DNA of 64,000 nt, from contig DJGX01000033.1 of assembly GCA_002432865.1 (NCBI GenBank), positions 1-64,000 of the forward strand, read 5' to 3'. Shown here piece after piece: positions 25,498 through 35,000 of this stretch. Position numbers and translations under genes: made by a program. The DNA comes from Cloacimonetes bacterium UBA5835 (GTDB lineage Bacteria; Cloacimonadota; Cloacimonadia; Cloacimonadales; Cloacimonadaceae). Below the pieces are notes generated by a model, which was given only the letters and a program-made list of their open reading frames with translations, was not told the origin of the DNA and made no database searches. Position 1 is the stretch's first letter. The number at the start of each line of letters is the position of its first letter.

Positions 25498-26706
25498 TTA
25501 TAAAATGTTGGCAAATTTCCATTTTAGTTGTAAAATGATTTGTGAAGAATCCCTTCTACCATTTGCATAGTCGCTGTGAGATTTATCTTCATCGTAGTTT
25601 TTATCAATATAATTTAATTGTAATTGCATAACAGGCGTATATGTTTCATCTGGCATAAAATTATAATTAACACCAATTGTAGAAGCGATTACTTTATTTC
25701 TTGCTTTGTCAGTTTCAATTCTATCCGATTCATCCCATATATCATATCCACCAACCAGCTGAAGATCGTATTTCACAAAATCCTTCAAATTTAGTATAGG
25801 GAATATTGATATTCCTCTGGCTGTATATTCTTTAGTATTATTGCTATCAGAAAGATTAGGATAATCAACCTTTTTTATGATACATTCACTGATCAGATTT
25901 ACGGGGCCATATGCCAAACAGGTATATATATCCATTAGCTGTTGCTTTTCATAAGATGGATTTGTGACTTCTCCATTCAAATCCTTGTCCCTTCCTACTG
26001 TGTTATACATATAGGAACCACCAACTGTTAAACCAGTTATGGGGGTAATACGCAAATTACCTAAATAGGCAAAATCAGTATTGTCTTTTAGATTGGTACC
26101 TACTTTTTTGTATCCTTCGCCGTTATAAATACCAAAAGCATATTCTCCATAACCAGAAGGAAGATAACCATTTACAGTAATTCCCAAGTCCGCAGAATTG
26201 ACTACTTTATGTTCATCGGAAGGGGCTTTGCTTACTAAAGTGTAGTTCCAGTCATAAATACTACCAAAATACACTTTTTGCATTCCCGCAGTTAATGAAA
26301 GATCTTTAATTGGAATCAAACCACCAAAATCAACATAGGCATATTTTATTTTTAGTCCTACACCATCAATACTTCCAGATTTTGAGGAAGATATCAGAGT
26401 ACTGTCCTCTAAAGAATAGGTTTGATATTCATAGGTCTTATCAGTTGTAAAAACATCAACTGTAAAACGCCCTTTTACTTGATCAATAAATTTGGTTTCC
26501 AAGCCTAGATATCCCCTTTCCAGTGAAAAATAATTGTTAACTAATTTATCCTCATAATTGCCATTACTGTCTTTCCGTTTGGCTATTTCGGAAAGCCAGC
26601 GTCCCCAAAATTCTCCGCTCAATTTGGTTTCTAATCCATTTAATCCGAATGGGATTATAAGCAATCCCATACAAACAAGCTTTTGCATCAAACTCAGCTG
26701 TTTCAT
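25498..26706 (-). CDS. Outer-membrane porin-like beta-barrel at the head of the pst operon
   Basis: The product is 402 residues with a signal peptide (hydrophobic stretch about 10-24), followed by alternating amphipathic strands rich in Tyr, Gly and Asp and a C-terminal aromatic strand, the composition of an outer-membrane barrel. A segment near the middle, PITGLTVGGSYMYN, is typical of porin strands. It is only 18 bases upstream of pstS and in the same direction, so it is probably a phosphate-starvation porin analogous in role to PhoE or OprP (inference from position). The TAAGGAGATAAAATG context provides a good start. Confidence 0.75.
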   Translation of the reverse strand: MKQLSLMQKLVCMGLLIIPFGLNGLETKLSGEFWGRWLSEIAKRKDSNGNYEDKLVNNYFSLERGYLGLETKFIDQVKGRFTVDVFTTDKTYEYQTYSLEDSTLISSSKSGSIDGVGLKIKYAYVDFGGLIPIKDLSLTAGMQKVYFGSIYDWNYTLVSKAPSDEHKVVNSADLGITVNGYLPSGYGEYAFGIYNGEGYKKVGTNLKDNTDFAYLGNLRITPITGLTVGGSYMYNTVGRDKDLNGEVTNPSYEKQQLMDIYTCLAYGPVNLISECIIKKVDYPNLSDSNNTKEYTARGISIFPILNLKDFVKYDLQLVGGYDIWDESDRIETDKARNKVIASTIGVNYNFMPDETYTPVMQLQLNYIDKNYDEDKSHSDYANGRRDSSQIILQLKWKFANIL

Positions 26707-26795
26707 TTTATCTCCTTACCACTTTTTGGCTTTCGCCTCTATATTACTTATACTCTTTTAATGTTAAGATTTTATAAGGTGAGCGTTAATTTTTC

Positions 26796-26823
26796 TTTAC
26801 ATTCTATTAAGCTTGTTTTACTA
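26796..26823. promoter_or_regulatory. Possible Pho-box-like direct repeats upstream of the pst operon
   Basis: TTTACA-TTCTA-TTAAGC-TTGTT-TTACTA forms three T-rich hexamers at an 11-base period, about 90-115 bases upstream of the porin start. The spacing recalls PhoB/PhoP binding repeats, but the hexamers are degenerate and the region is AT-rich. Treat as a guess. Confidence 0.2.
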
Positions 26824-27049
26824 TACCTCAATATTGGGGAATAACGAATCCAAGTTTTGTTACCTTCTCATGATATGAACTAGATTGGGATGAAATATTA
26901 GGATGTTGTTCTCATTTTTTCCTTTCTAAATAGATCGATTATGGCATATTTATAATACTTAATGGACATTTTAATTGCGGAAGTTAAAAAAAATCTGGAC
27001 AATAAATGCTGCTTTCAGGAAATGAGTCAAAACAATATTTGGAGACATA

Positions 27050-27649
27050 ATGAAAAAAGGACACATTATCTTACTCGTTGTCATTCTGCTGATTATAATA
27101 CTTGCAGGATGGTTTATCGGGCGTTACAATACAATTCAAAAAGAAAAAGTGAATGTAGAAACTGCCTGGGCTCAGGTACAAAATGTTTATCAAACTCGCT
27201 ATGATCTTATTCCTAATTTAGTGGAAACAGTTCAGGGCGCAGCTAATTTTGAAAAGTCAACCTTAACTCAAGTTACGGAAGCTCGTTCAAGAGCTGGTGG
27301 GAATATAAATCTTACTTCTGAATCCTTAACAGATCCTCAGGCATTTCAAGCATTTCAACAAAGTCAAGCAGGTCTTAGTGATGCTCTTTCTCGTTTAATG
27401 GTAGTTGTAGAACGCTATCCAGAGCTTAAAGCAAATCAAAACTTCTTAACTTTTCAAGCTCAGCTGGAAGGTATTGAAAATCGGATTAGAACAGAAAGAA
27501 TGCGTTATAACGATTCAGCAAAGAAATTCAATCAGTTAATTGTAACTTTCCCAAATAATATCATTGCCAGCATAATAAAAGTAAAACCATTTCAATTCTT
27601 CCAAGCAGAAGATAGCGCTCAGAAAGCTCCTAAAGTTCAATTTGACTAA
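27050..27649 (+). CDS. lemA: LemA family protein
   Basis: The protein is 199 residues with one N-terminal membrane segment (about 5-24) and a helical-bundle domain outside. The LemA signature is plain: WAQVQNVYQTRYDLIPNLVETVQG, then TLTQVTEARSRAG, and later LTFQAQLEGIENRIRTERMRYND. The family's molecular function is unsettled, although it often accompanies membrane proteases. No HtpX or TPM-domain partner is adjacent. GGAGACATA upstream supports the start. Confidence 0.92.
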   Translation: MKKGHIILLVVILLIIILAGWFIGRYNTIQKEKVNVETAWAQVQNVYQTRYDLIPNLVETVQGAANFEKSTLTQVTEARSRAGGNINLTSESLTDPQAFQAFQQSQAGLSDALSRLMVVVERYPELKANQNFLTFQAQLEGIENRIRTERMRYNDSAKKFNQLIVTFPNNIIASIIKVKPFQFFQAEDSAQKAPKVQFD

Positions 27650-27902
27650 ATATTTTGATTCTCCGGAACGCTATTTGCTTTATTGCATAGTTGGCTGTAT
27701 TAGCTGTGAAAAAAATTGAAGTTTAGAGTGTAAACCCCACATTTTACTGTATTAAGTAGAAATATTCTTACACTTTACAGAAGCAGAGACACCAATGAAT
27801 CAATATGGTTTATGTGTCCACCAGTTAAAATATTATTGGACATATTACTAAAAAAGATTATATTATATGAGAATGCACCCAAAAAATAAGTGAGGTCCCA
27901 AA

Positions 27903-28727
27903 ATGCCAGTTGTTGTAAGCGTAGCAAAACTTATAACCGATTTTATAACACCGGAAAAGATTAGTTTAGCTATCAGAGTTGTTCTAATATTGGTAATTGG
28001 AATACCTATAGTTAGATTAATTAGGGCTATTACCAAAAAGATTGTGAAAGACCGTCTTTCACCTCAAAGCGAACAATTAGTTATTCGTACCGTATATTAT
28101 ATAGCTGTTCTGATTTTACTGGTAACGCTGTTAAACGAATTTGGTTTCCATCTTTCAGCTATTTTAGGGGCAGCTGGTATTTTTGGAGTAGCTATTGGTT
28201 TTGCATCGCAAACTAGTTTTTCCAATATAATCAGTGGTATATTTTTAATTTCGGAAAAGCCATTTAAGGTGGGAGATGTAGTCCAAGTTAGTTCCAATAT
28301 TGGAACAATTGAATCCATAGATCTTTTATCAATAAAGCTGAAAACATCAGATAACCGTTTTATTCGAGTTCCAAATGAAACGATGATAAAAACTGAAGTC
28401 ATCAACATAACACGATATCCTATCAGGCGGGCAGATGTTAATATAACGGTTAGTTATAGTGATGATCTGCAAAAAGTTAGGGATGTACTCTTAGATATTG
28501 TAAAAAATGAGCCTCAGGCATTAACGGATCCAGCACCTTTGTTTTTGGTTGATAAATTCGCTGATTCCGGAATTAATATACTTTTCGGAGTCTGGTCTAA
28601 GAGAGAAGATCTCTTTGATTTAAAAACATCTTTAATGATCGCTATTAAAGAAAGGTTTAAACAAGAAAATATCGAAATTCCGTTCCCTCACATCTTAATT
28701 GCTAATGCAGAGGATATTAAGTGTTAA
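27903..28727 (+). CDS. Small-conductance mechanosensitive channel, MscS family
   Basis: This 274-residue inner-membrane protein has three membrane segments and a cytoplasmic vestibule. The pore helix carries the Gly/Ala-rich pattern AAGIFGVAIGFASQTSFSNIISGIFLI, followed by EKPFKVGDVVQV, the beta domain of MscS. It releases solutes under hypo-osmotic shock. Length is close to E. coli MscS (286). GTGAGG lies upstream of the ATG. It may start the run that includes the HAD phosphatase and YjbQ genes. Confidence 0.93.
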   Translation: MPVVVSVAKLITDFITPEKISLAIRVVLILVIGIPIVRLIRAITKKIVKDRLSPQSEQLVIRTVYYIAVLILLVTLLNEFGFHLSAILGAAGIFGVAIGFASQTSFSNIISGIFLISEKPFKVGDVVQVSSNIGTIESIDLLSIKLKTSDNRFIRVPNETMIKTEVINITRYPIRRADVNITVSYSDDLQKVRDVLLDIVKNEPQALTDPAPLFLVDKFADSGINILFGVWSKREDLFDLKTSLMIAIKERFKQENIEIPFPHILIANAEDIKC

Positions 28728-28764
28728 CCTATATCTTCAAACTAAATAAAAAAGGAAGTGTATA

Positions 28765-29469
28765 ATGAGTGACAAACCTCAAATTAAAGCCATTATCTTT
28801 GATCTTGATGGCACTTTAATCGATAGCATAGTAGATATTGCCAATGCAATGAATGCTTCTTTGAAAGAACTTGGCTACCCGGAACATCCGGTAGAGGCCT
28901 ATAAGAGTTTTATCGGAGATGGCCAGATGGAGTTGGCAAGAAAAGTTCTGCCTGAAGATAAAAGGACCCCTGAAAATATTGATGCCCTTGCCAAAAAGTA
29001 TTGGGATAATTACGATATTGAATGGTATCTTCATACCAATATATTTTCTGGAGTATTATATCTGATTCAACTTGCCGTTGCTCGTAAAATCAAACTGGCT
29101 ATTTTATCCAATAAACCCCACTATTTTACAAAAAAGATGATTCGCCATTTCTTCAGGGGTGCGATGATCCGTCATACTAAAAATCCGTTTGGCGTTTATA
29201 GCGGTGAAGAACCTGATAGGCCCAGAAAACCAGACCCCACAGTAGCTTTAGAATTAGCGGAAAGAATGAAAGTAAAGCCAAAATACTGTGCTATAGTCGG
29301 CGATAGCGTAGTTGATATTAAAACAGCTAAAAATGCAGGTATGATTGCTATAGGCGCTTCCTGGGGTTATGGGAATAAAAAAGACCTTCAAGAAGTAGGA
29401 GCTGATTTGATTTTTGATAGCCCTACTCAAATGTCTGCCTATTTGGATTCACTACCTCTTTGTCTATGA
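28765..29469 (+). CDS. HAD-superfamily hydrolase, phosphoglycolate phosphatase-like
   Basis: The protein is 234 residues with HAD motif I FDLDGTLIDS (nucleophile Asp and acid Asp), an alpha-helical C1 cap beginning IANAMNASLKELGYP, motif II LAILSNKP, the Lys in RKPDPTVALELAERM and motif III IVGDSVVDIKTAKNAGM. This arrangement matches Gph-type phosphatases acting on phosphoglycolate or similar small phosphoesters. The stop overlaps the start of yjbQ by four bases. Confidence 0.87.
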   Translation: MSDKPQIKAIIFDLDGTLIDSIVDIANAMNASLKELGYPEHPVEAYKSFIGDGQMELARKVLPEDKRTPENIDALAKKYWDNYDIEWYLHTNIFSGVLYLIQLAVARKIKLAILSNKPHYFTKKMIRHFFRGAMIRHTKNPFGVYSGEEPDRPRKPDPTVALELAERMKVKPKYCAIVGDSVVDIKTAKNAGMIAIGASWGYGNKKDLQEVGADLIFDSPTQMSAYLDSLPLCL

Positions 29470-29882
29470 AGAGTTATCGAAAAGAACTGCATATTCGAAC
29501 TGATAAACGCAGGGATTATATAAATATAACCCCAGAGGTAAGAAGTGTTCTACACGAAAGTGGGATAAAAGAGGGTTTATGCCTGGTTAATTCTATGCAT
29601 ATTACTTCCTCTGTATTCATCAATGATGATGAACAAGGTCTGCACTCAGATTTTGAGATATGGCTGGAGAAATTAGCCCCCGAAAAACCTCATTCCCAAT
29701 ATCACCATAACGGTTTTGAAGATAATGCTGATGCACATTTGAAAAGACAGATTATGGGGAGGGAAGTTGTGGTTGCCGTTTCCAACGGTGAACTCGATTT
29801 TGGGCACTGGGAACAGATTTTCTACGGTGAATTTGACGGTATGCGAGATAAACGGGTTCTGATAAAAATTATTGGAGAATAG
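29466..29882 (+). CDS. YjbQ/UPF0047 family protein
   Basis: The product is 138 residues. The family core is visible: MHITSSVFINDDEQGLHSD, then HHNGFEDNADAHLKRQIMG, NGELDFGHWEQIFYGEFDG and RDKRVLIKIIG. Conserved His, Asp and Glu residues of the presumed active site are present. Some members have weak thiamine-phosphate synthase activity, hence the common name secondary thiamine-phosphate synthase; the true role is unknown. The start at ATG 29466 lies within the stop of the HAD gene (ATGA) and is preferred over TTG 29460. A shared terminator follows. Confidence 0.9.
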   Translation: MKSYRKELHIRTDKRRDYINITPEVRSVLHESGIKEGLCLVNSMHITSSVFINDDEQGLHSDFEIWLEKLAPEKPHSQYHHNGFEDNADAHLKRQIMGREVVVAVSNGELDFGHWEQIFYGEFDGMRDKRVLIKIIGE

Positions 29883-29948
29883 CACAGAATAATTTGGAAA
29901 GAAAAAGCAATCCTATGCTTTCCCAACAATCCTAATATTATAAACACT

Positions 29949-29975
29949 AAAGCCCGGTATTATAAACCGGGCTTT
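29949..29975. terminator. Bidirectional terminator between convergent genes
   Basis: AAAGCCCGGT pairs with ACCGGGCTTT around a 7-base AT loop. It lies 66 bases after yjbQ and 8 bases after the stop of the minus-strand barrel gene, with AT-rich flanks on both sides, so it can serve both transcripts. Confidence 0.85.
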
Positions 29976-29983
29976 AATTTAAT

Positions 29984-30607
29984 TTATTTGAAAAAGTAGT
30001 ATAACCCTGTTTGAGGTATGTACATTACAATTTCACTATCCTCATCAATTGTAATAGGTAATTCTAAAACCCAGTGGAAGTTTTGCCCGATATCAAAATC
30101 AAAACCTAAACCAAACCCAAAATAGTAAGCATATTTATTATCCCATTTTTTCCTTTCAGGATGGTCTAATATCCGCACATAATAATTATTGGAACTTCGC
30201 CGATAATCAACTTCAAATTGCCTAATCCGAGAGTATATTAAAGAGCCACCCCCGAATGCATAAAATCTACCTATATTGTTATTAGCAAGAGTATGTAAAT
30301 AATTCATAGATGTACTGATAGTGGTTTTTCGTCCATTTTCTGTTTTTGTTATTTCAGAAGCACCACCATAATAACCATATAACTCGTAATCAATATCTTT
30401 CGAGCCAGTAGTCATACCCCCCAAAACAATTTGTAAACCACATTTTTCCCAATAGTTCCTATACGCAAAGCCATTTCCTGATAAAGTTCCAAATTGGAAG
30501 CCCATACCTGTATCTCTGTTGATTTCTTTTTGCTCTGTTTCCTTAGTTATCGCTTCCATACTAAAAAAGCAGAGCATAACTAAAACGATTAATAAGTATT
30601 TCTTCAT
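29984..30607 (-). CDS. Small outer-membrane beta-barrel-like protein, function unknown
   Basis: The protein is about 207 residues with a signal peptide (MKKYLLIVLVMLCFFSMEA) and a body of Gly/Tyr-rich alternating strands (FGFGLGFDFDIG), ending in an aromatic strand TGLYYFFK, as in small outer-membrane barrels. The start at 30607 is set by GAAGGAG upstream; a longer frame to 30643 would bury the signal peptide. It is a single gene on this strand. The family is not recognised. Confidence 0.65.
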   Translation of the reverse strand: MKKYLLIVLVMLCFFSMEAITKETEQKEINRDTGMGFQFGTLSGNGFAYRNYWEKCGLQIVLGGMTTGSKDIDYELYGYYGGASEITKTENGRKTTISTSMNYLHTLANNNIGRFYAFGGGSLIYSRIRQFEVDYRRSSNNYYVRILDHPERKKWDNKYAYYFGFGLGFDFDIGQNFHWVLELPITIDEDSEIVMYIPQTGLYYFFK

Positions 30608-30743
30608 TTTCACTCCTTCATTTTCATCTCTTTGATAAGACACTGTATGGATAATTTAACCTAATCTTGCTCATTAGCAAATTTTTTTCTGTAGCTTTTT
30701 AGTTTTTACATAGTAGTTCATTAAGCTAATCAGTCCTTAGTTC

Positions 30744-30770
30744 TTGACAGCTGAATCGTATTGATATTTA
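30744..30770 (+). promoter_or_regulatory. Candidate promoter upstream of a small frame and wecB
   Basis: TTCTTGACAG gives TTGACA at 30744-30749. TATTTA lies at 30765-30770, 15 bases away. It is 23 bases before the ATG of the small frame at 30793 and about 230 before wecB. Confidence 0.35.
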
Positions 30771-30792
30771 TGACTCTGTAAGAGGATTAAGA

Positions 30793-30942
30793 ATGAAAAG
30801 CAACCTGTTAATGCTGCACAGACAAACAGCCATACAATTAAATTATTTATCAAAGTGGATTCCGTATTCTATGCGGGAAGACAATCACTTACATAGTAAC
30901 CAATTATGCTTTTTCATTTGCGTACAGACAGCAAACCAATGA
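30793..30942 (+). CDS. Possible small protein or leader peptide, 49 residues
   Basis: An ATG at 30793 follows AGAGG at 7 bases spacing and a TTGACA element. It opens 49 codons: a start MKSNLLMLHRQTAIQLNYLS and an end CFFICVQTANQ. It is 56 bases upstream of wecB, on the same strand, and fills the only long gap here. It could be a small gene or a leader peptide. No similarity is recognised and chance cannot be excluded. Confidence 0.3.
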   Translation: MKSNLLMLHRQTAIQLNYLSKWIPYSMREDNHLHSNQLCFFICVQTANQ

Positions 30943-30998
30943 ATATAACATTCTAAATTGAAAGAATATAATATAATTAAGAGGATATAAGGACTTTA

Positions 30999-32057
30999 AT
31001 GATGAAAATTGCCCATATTGTAGGAGCCAGACCTCAATTTATAAAACTCGCTCCACTATCCCGAAAAATTAGACAGCGCCATCAAGAAATTATTATTCAT
31101 AGTGGCCAGCATTACGACCTTCAAATGAATGAGGTTTTTTTCCGTGATATGGAAATTCCAGCTCCGGATTACAATTTAAATGTTGGATCCGGAAGTCAGG
31201 CAACTCAAACCGCAGCTATTTTAACCGCCATAGAGCGAATTTTAGAAAATGAGAAACCAGATTTGGTCATTATTTATGGAGATACAAATACAACCCTTGC
31301 AGGAGCTTTAGCAGCAGCAAAACTAAATATAAAAATTGCTCATATAGAGGCTTGTTTACGAAGTTTTAATAAAAGTATGCCAGAAGAAGTAAATAGAATT
31401 GTTGCGGATCATCTAAGTGATATCTTATTTGCACCCACGGAAACTGCAATGCAAAATGCACACAAAGAAGGTCTGCTAAATAAGACTTTTCAGGTTGGTG
31501 ATATAATGGTAGATTCACTTATATTTGGGATAAAGAAAGCAGAAAAGGAATCCAAAGTTTTATCTACTTTGCAATTGGAAGATGAAAACTACTGTCTGTT
31601 AACTTTGCATCGTCCTTACAATGTAGATAATCCTGATAACTTATTACATATTCTATCAGGACTCAATACCTTGCAAAGAAAAATTATTTTTCCAGTTCAT
31701 CCTCGCACTCGCAATATTCTGAAAAAAATAAAGGATAATCATTATCATCATATTCACTATATAGAACCCCAAGCTTATCTGGATTTTTTGTTGTTGATGA
31801 AGAATGCCGATATGATTTTTACTGATTCTGGGGGAATTCAAAAAGAAGCATATATCTTGAAAAAGCCTTGTGTAACTCTTCGTCCTGAAACAGAATGGTT
31901 GGAAACGGTTCAAAGCGGTTGGAATTTGCTTTTACCAGTTGCTTCTAAAGACTTCCCTAATGAAATCAACAAGTTTACACCTCCCTCAGAGCATCCTGAT
32001 CTTTTTGGTAAAGATGTAGCTGAGCTAATTCTACAGACCCTTGAAACCTTCTTATAG
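30999..32057 (+). CDS. wecB: UDP-N-acetylglucosamine 2-epimerase (non-hydrolysing)
   Basis: This 352-residue GT-B-fold enzyme turns UDP-GlcNAc into UDP-ManNAc for surface polysaccharide. Family motifs include VGARPQFIKLAPL at the N-terminus, SGQHYD, VIIYGDTNTTLAGALAA, SMPEEVNRIVADH, LLTLHRPYNVD and TDSGGIQKEAYIL, followed by a late LRPETEWLE. One oddity is HIEACLRSF, where most members have HxEAGLRS. Two start ATGs are adjacent; AAGGA lies 5 bases before the first. The stop is three bases from the stop of the convergent gingipain-deiminase gene. Confidence 0.93.
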   Translation: MMKIAHIVGARPQFIKLAPLSRKIRQRHQEIIIHSGQHYDLQMNEVFFRDMEIPAPDYNLNVGSGSQATQTAAILTAIERILENEKPDLVIIYGDTNTTLAGALAAAKLNIKIAHIEACLRSFNKSMPEEVNRIVADHLSDILFAPTETAMQNAHKEGLLNKTFQVGDIMVDSLIFGIKKAEKESKVLSTLQLEDENYCLLTLHRPYNVDNPDNLLHILSGLNTLQRKIIFPVHPRTRNILKKIKDNHYHHIHYIEPQAYLDFLLLMKNADMIFTDSGGIQKEAYILKKPCVTLRPETEWLETVQSGWNLLLPVASKDFPNEINKFTPPSEHPDLFGKDVAELILQTLETFL

Positions 32058-32060
32058 CTT

Positions 32061-35000
32061 TCACCGGGGATTTACAGTTCGTTGAGCTACTACTTTATAA
32101 AACTGTTTATTCTCACTTGCCAGTGTGATAAAAAAGGTCTCAGAAGTTGAACCAACAAGATTGTATGTCCCATCTGGAGTATCACAAGCATAAAATAGAT
32201 AATTATTGGCATTATTAACAGCATTCCAATAAATTCTAATAGATGATCCTTGAATCTGCATTTGCGCTTGAGGTGAATTTAAATGAGGAACATACATTCC
32301 CACTATCATAAATGGATCTTGAGCTCCACAAAGAGGAGCAGAAACATTGCGATTACTGATATCCGTTGCTGAAATCCAGTAAAATAGTGTATCACCAATC
32401 AGCGGAGCATCAAGATTGCAAATCCAATTATCGTTATTCTGATATATCAGGTTGCTGCTACTCCAGGTTCCGTTTTGCCCTATTTTCCAGAAAACATAAG
32501 TTGCGTTTAGGTTTAGAGAGTAACTATGGTGGATCTTTATATTAACAGGAAGTTCTTGTAAAAGAGGAGATGGAATTGGAGGAGTTAATTTTACAGAGAG
32601 CATCTGTTTATCAAAAATAGTGTTAACTCGACAGTGTAAAGCATCTGTAGATTCAAAAGAACTATATGTATAACCTGTTATAGTGTATCCAGGCATAGCA
32701 TATTGATAAGTTAATAATGCTGCTGAATCATTTGCTGTTCCCATTAAAGGCACATAGATTTGCTTATTTAAAATGTAAGAATTGATATATGGCTCATTAT
32801 TGGGAGTATCAATTCTATATATTCTATAAGGAGTGCCATAACTGGATAGTGTACTTTGCCATTGAGTTACAATTGTTTCGATAGCATTGTATTGAGGATG
32901 GTTTGTTGGAACCCTAATAATTAAAACCTTATCTACATCAAGGAGTTTTGCCCAACAATCAATATGATCTATATATGTATTAGTTGGATCTTCAAACAGC
33001 TGGTATTCTGTAATCCCAAGATAAGAATTCATCATCTGATTGATAGAGCTCTGAGATAATGAAGGATTTTCTGTTAGAACCAAATTCGTGCTCATCGCTT
33101 TACCTTGACCGTCAGTTATAATGTTTCCCCCAGTATGAGTTAGATTCATCTGATATAAATTTACTCCTAAATAATTGGCTATCGCAGAAGGCACAATATC
33201 ATCGTTGGGACATGGACGATTGTAGGTAAAATCTACCAGCTGTAAATTGTTACTGGAATCCATAATTGTCCAGGGGCCATAATCCCTTATCCAGTATGAA
33301 TCACTGCTGGTGTTTATATAACGCACATTAGCCATATTCACCCCATTGGAAGTGAGAACAGAATTACAGGATTGTTGTAATGAATTAGATACTATTATAT
33401 ACAACAAGCCATTATTAGATATATCTGCGATAAAAGAGTAAGGTAAACCAATAGGATAACGAATAATTGCTCCTTGTGCAGGTTCCCATTCAGCTACAAA
33501 ACGAGGTTGTATAGGAATGGGATTATATATCTGCTGTAAGGAACCTATATATGTAACTCTATTGAAGGCTGTTACCGTTATTGTATATGTAAATTCTCCT
33601 ACAGGAGAATTATCTAAATCAACCACTGCTATTCCATTGCTGTTAGTTGTAGCAATGCCATAGATTGTTTCAAAATTAGTTATTGATACAAGAGCGTTTG
33701 ATACACCTGTTGAGACAGTAATACTATTAGTTCCAGAAGTTATAGACATAGGGTAGCTAACAAACATTGCTAAGGGAGTTTTGGATCTAACTTGTAGAGA
33801 CGCATCGCCGAAAATATTCCAGGTTCTGAACATATTAACTCCATCGCTTCTATAAGCATCCATCATTTTACAGGAACCGTTGTAGTATAAACCTCCTAAA
33901 GTTGTATGCGCTTCACTTGTTAAGAGGTCTGTAACTTCATCCTGGGCACACATAGGAGAATTCCAAGATTGATTTATTGAGCTGGCATAAATTCCAACAG
34001 CTCCCCCATTTTCATTGCGCATCCAAGCCTCTGCAAAACAGGTGATAGAAACAAAATTTCCATTCACGCAAGCCACATCCATAATGAAGGGAGTTTTATT
34101 TCCGTTAGTTAATGCTAATACATTGGAATTATTAAAACCAGTAGTACTCCAGGAAGTATTTGAACCATGCCCTACATAGTTAATAAAACCACGCCCAGAA
34201 TTTACACTTGAAGAAACAATAGAAGCAGGTGCTCCCGGATCATAAATCTGGTCAACACTACTATATCCATAATTTAACAGGTCTGTCCGAATTAGATTCA
34301 TATGGGTTATATCACTTTCGCCATTATCACCTAAGGAACCTCCTCCTTCTGCTGAAGCGATTCCAATTGCTTCTGAAAGCCAGGTTGCCGTAGTGTTCAA
34401 ATCTCTTTCATATTGAATAGATTTATTAACTTGCGCTGTTAATTCTGCTGCTGTTTCTGCAGAAAATCTTCCAATAAAGATATCAGGATAATTATCGCTA
34501 CCAGCTACTAAAGAAAAACTGGGATCACTACCTCCTCCTGCATAAAATAATGTAGGTATATATGGTACATCGCCTACCAATTGTACATAAGTTATATCAT
34601 TATCGATGTTATAGCGGCTCTGGATATATGTCTTTAGTTGATCGGCAGTTGTACCTATAGAGCCGAACTCAATTAGTTCCGTATCTATCCCTTTTTGCCT
34701 TTTCCAAGCAACATAAGGAGCTATTTGATTTAGGTAGTTTGCATTACAAATAACCAGGATCTTCCCGAAATTATCATCTACCGATATATAGCGTTCCCTG
34801 CTCCAATTCAAAAATTGATTTTCGTAAATATGGTAAAAACTGCGAGAAATAGAAGCTCTGGAACGACTGATAATATTAATACTATCAGTTCCCTGTACAT
34901 ATACCCGCACTTTAAACGAAGTGTAAACTCGTAAAATACCGCTAACCGAATTGTAAGCAAAGGGATTAGCTAAAATCGTAATCCCTCGGAAATCCCTTAA

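Noticed and set aside
26962..27204. 80-codon frame overlapping the lemA start
   Set aside because: It is out of frame with lemA, which has the better start and clear family motifs.
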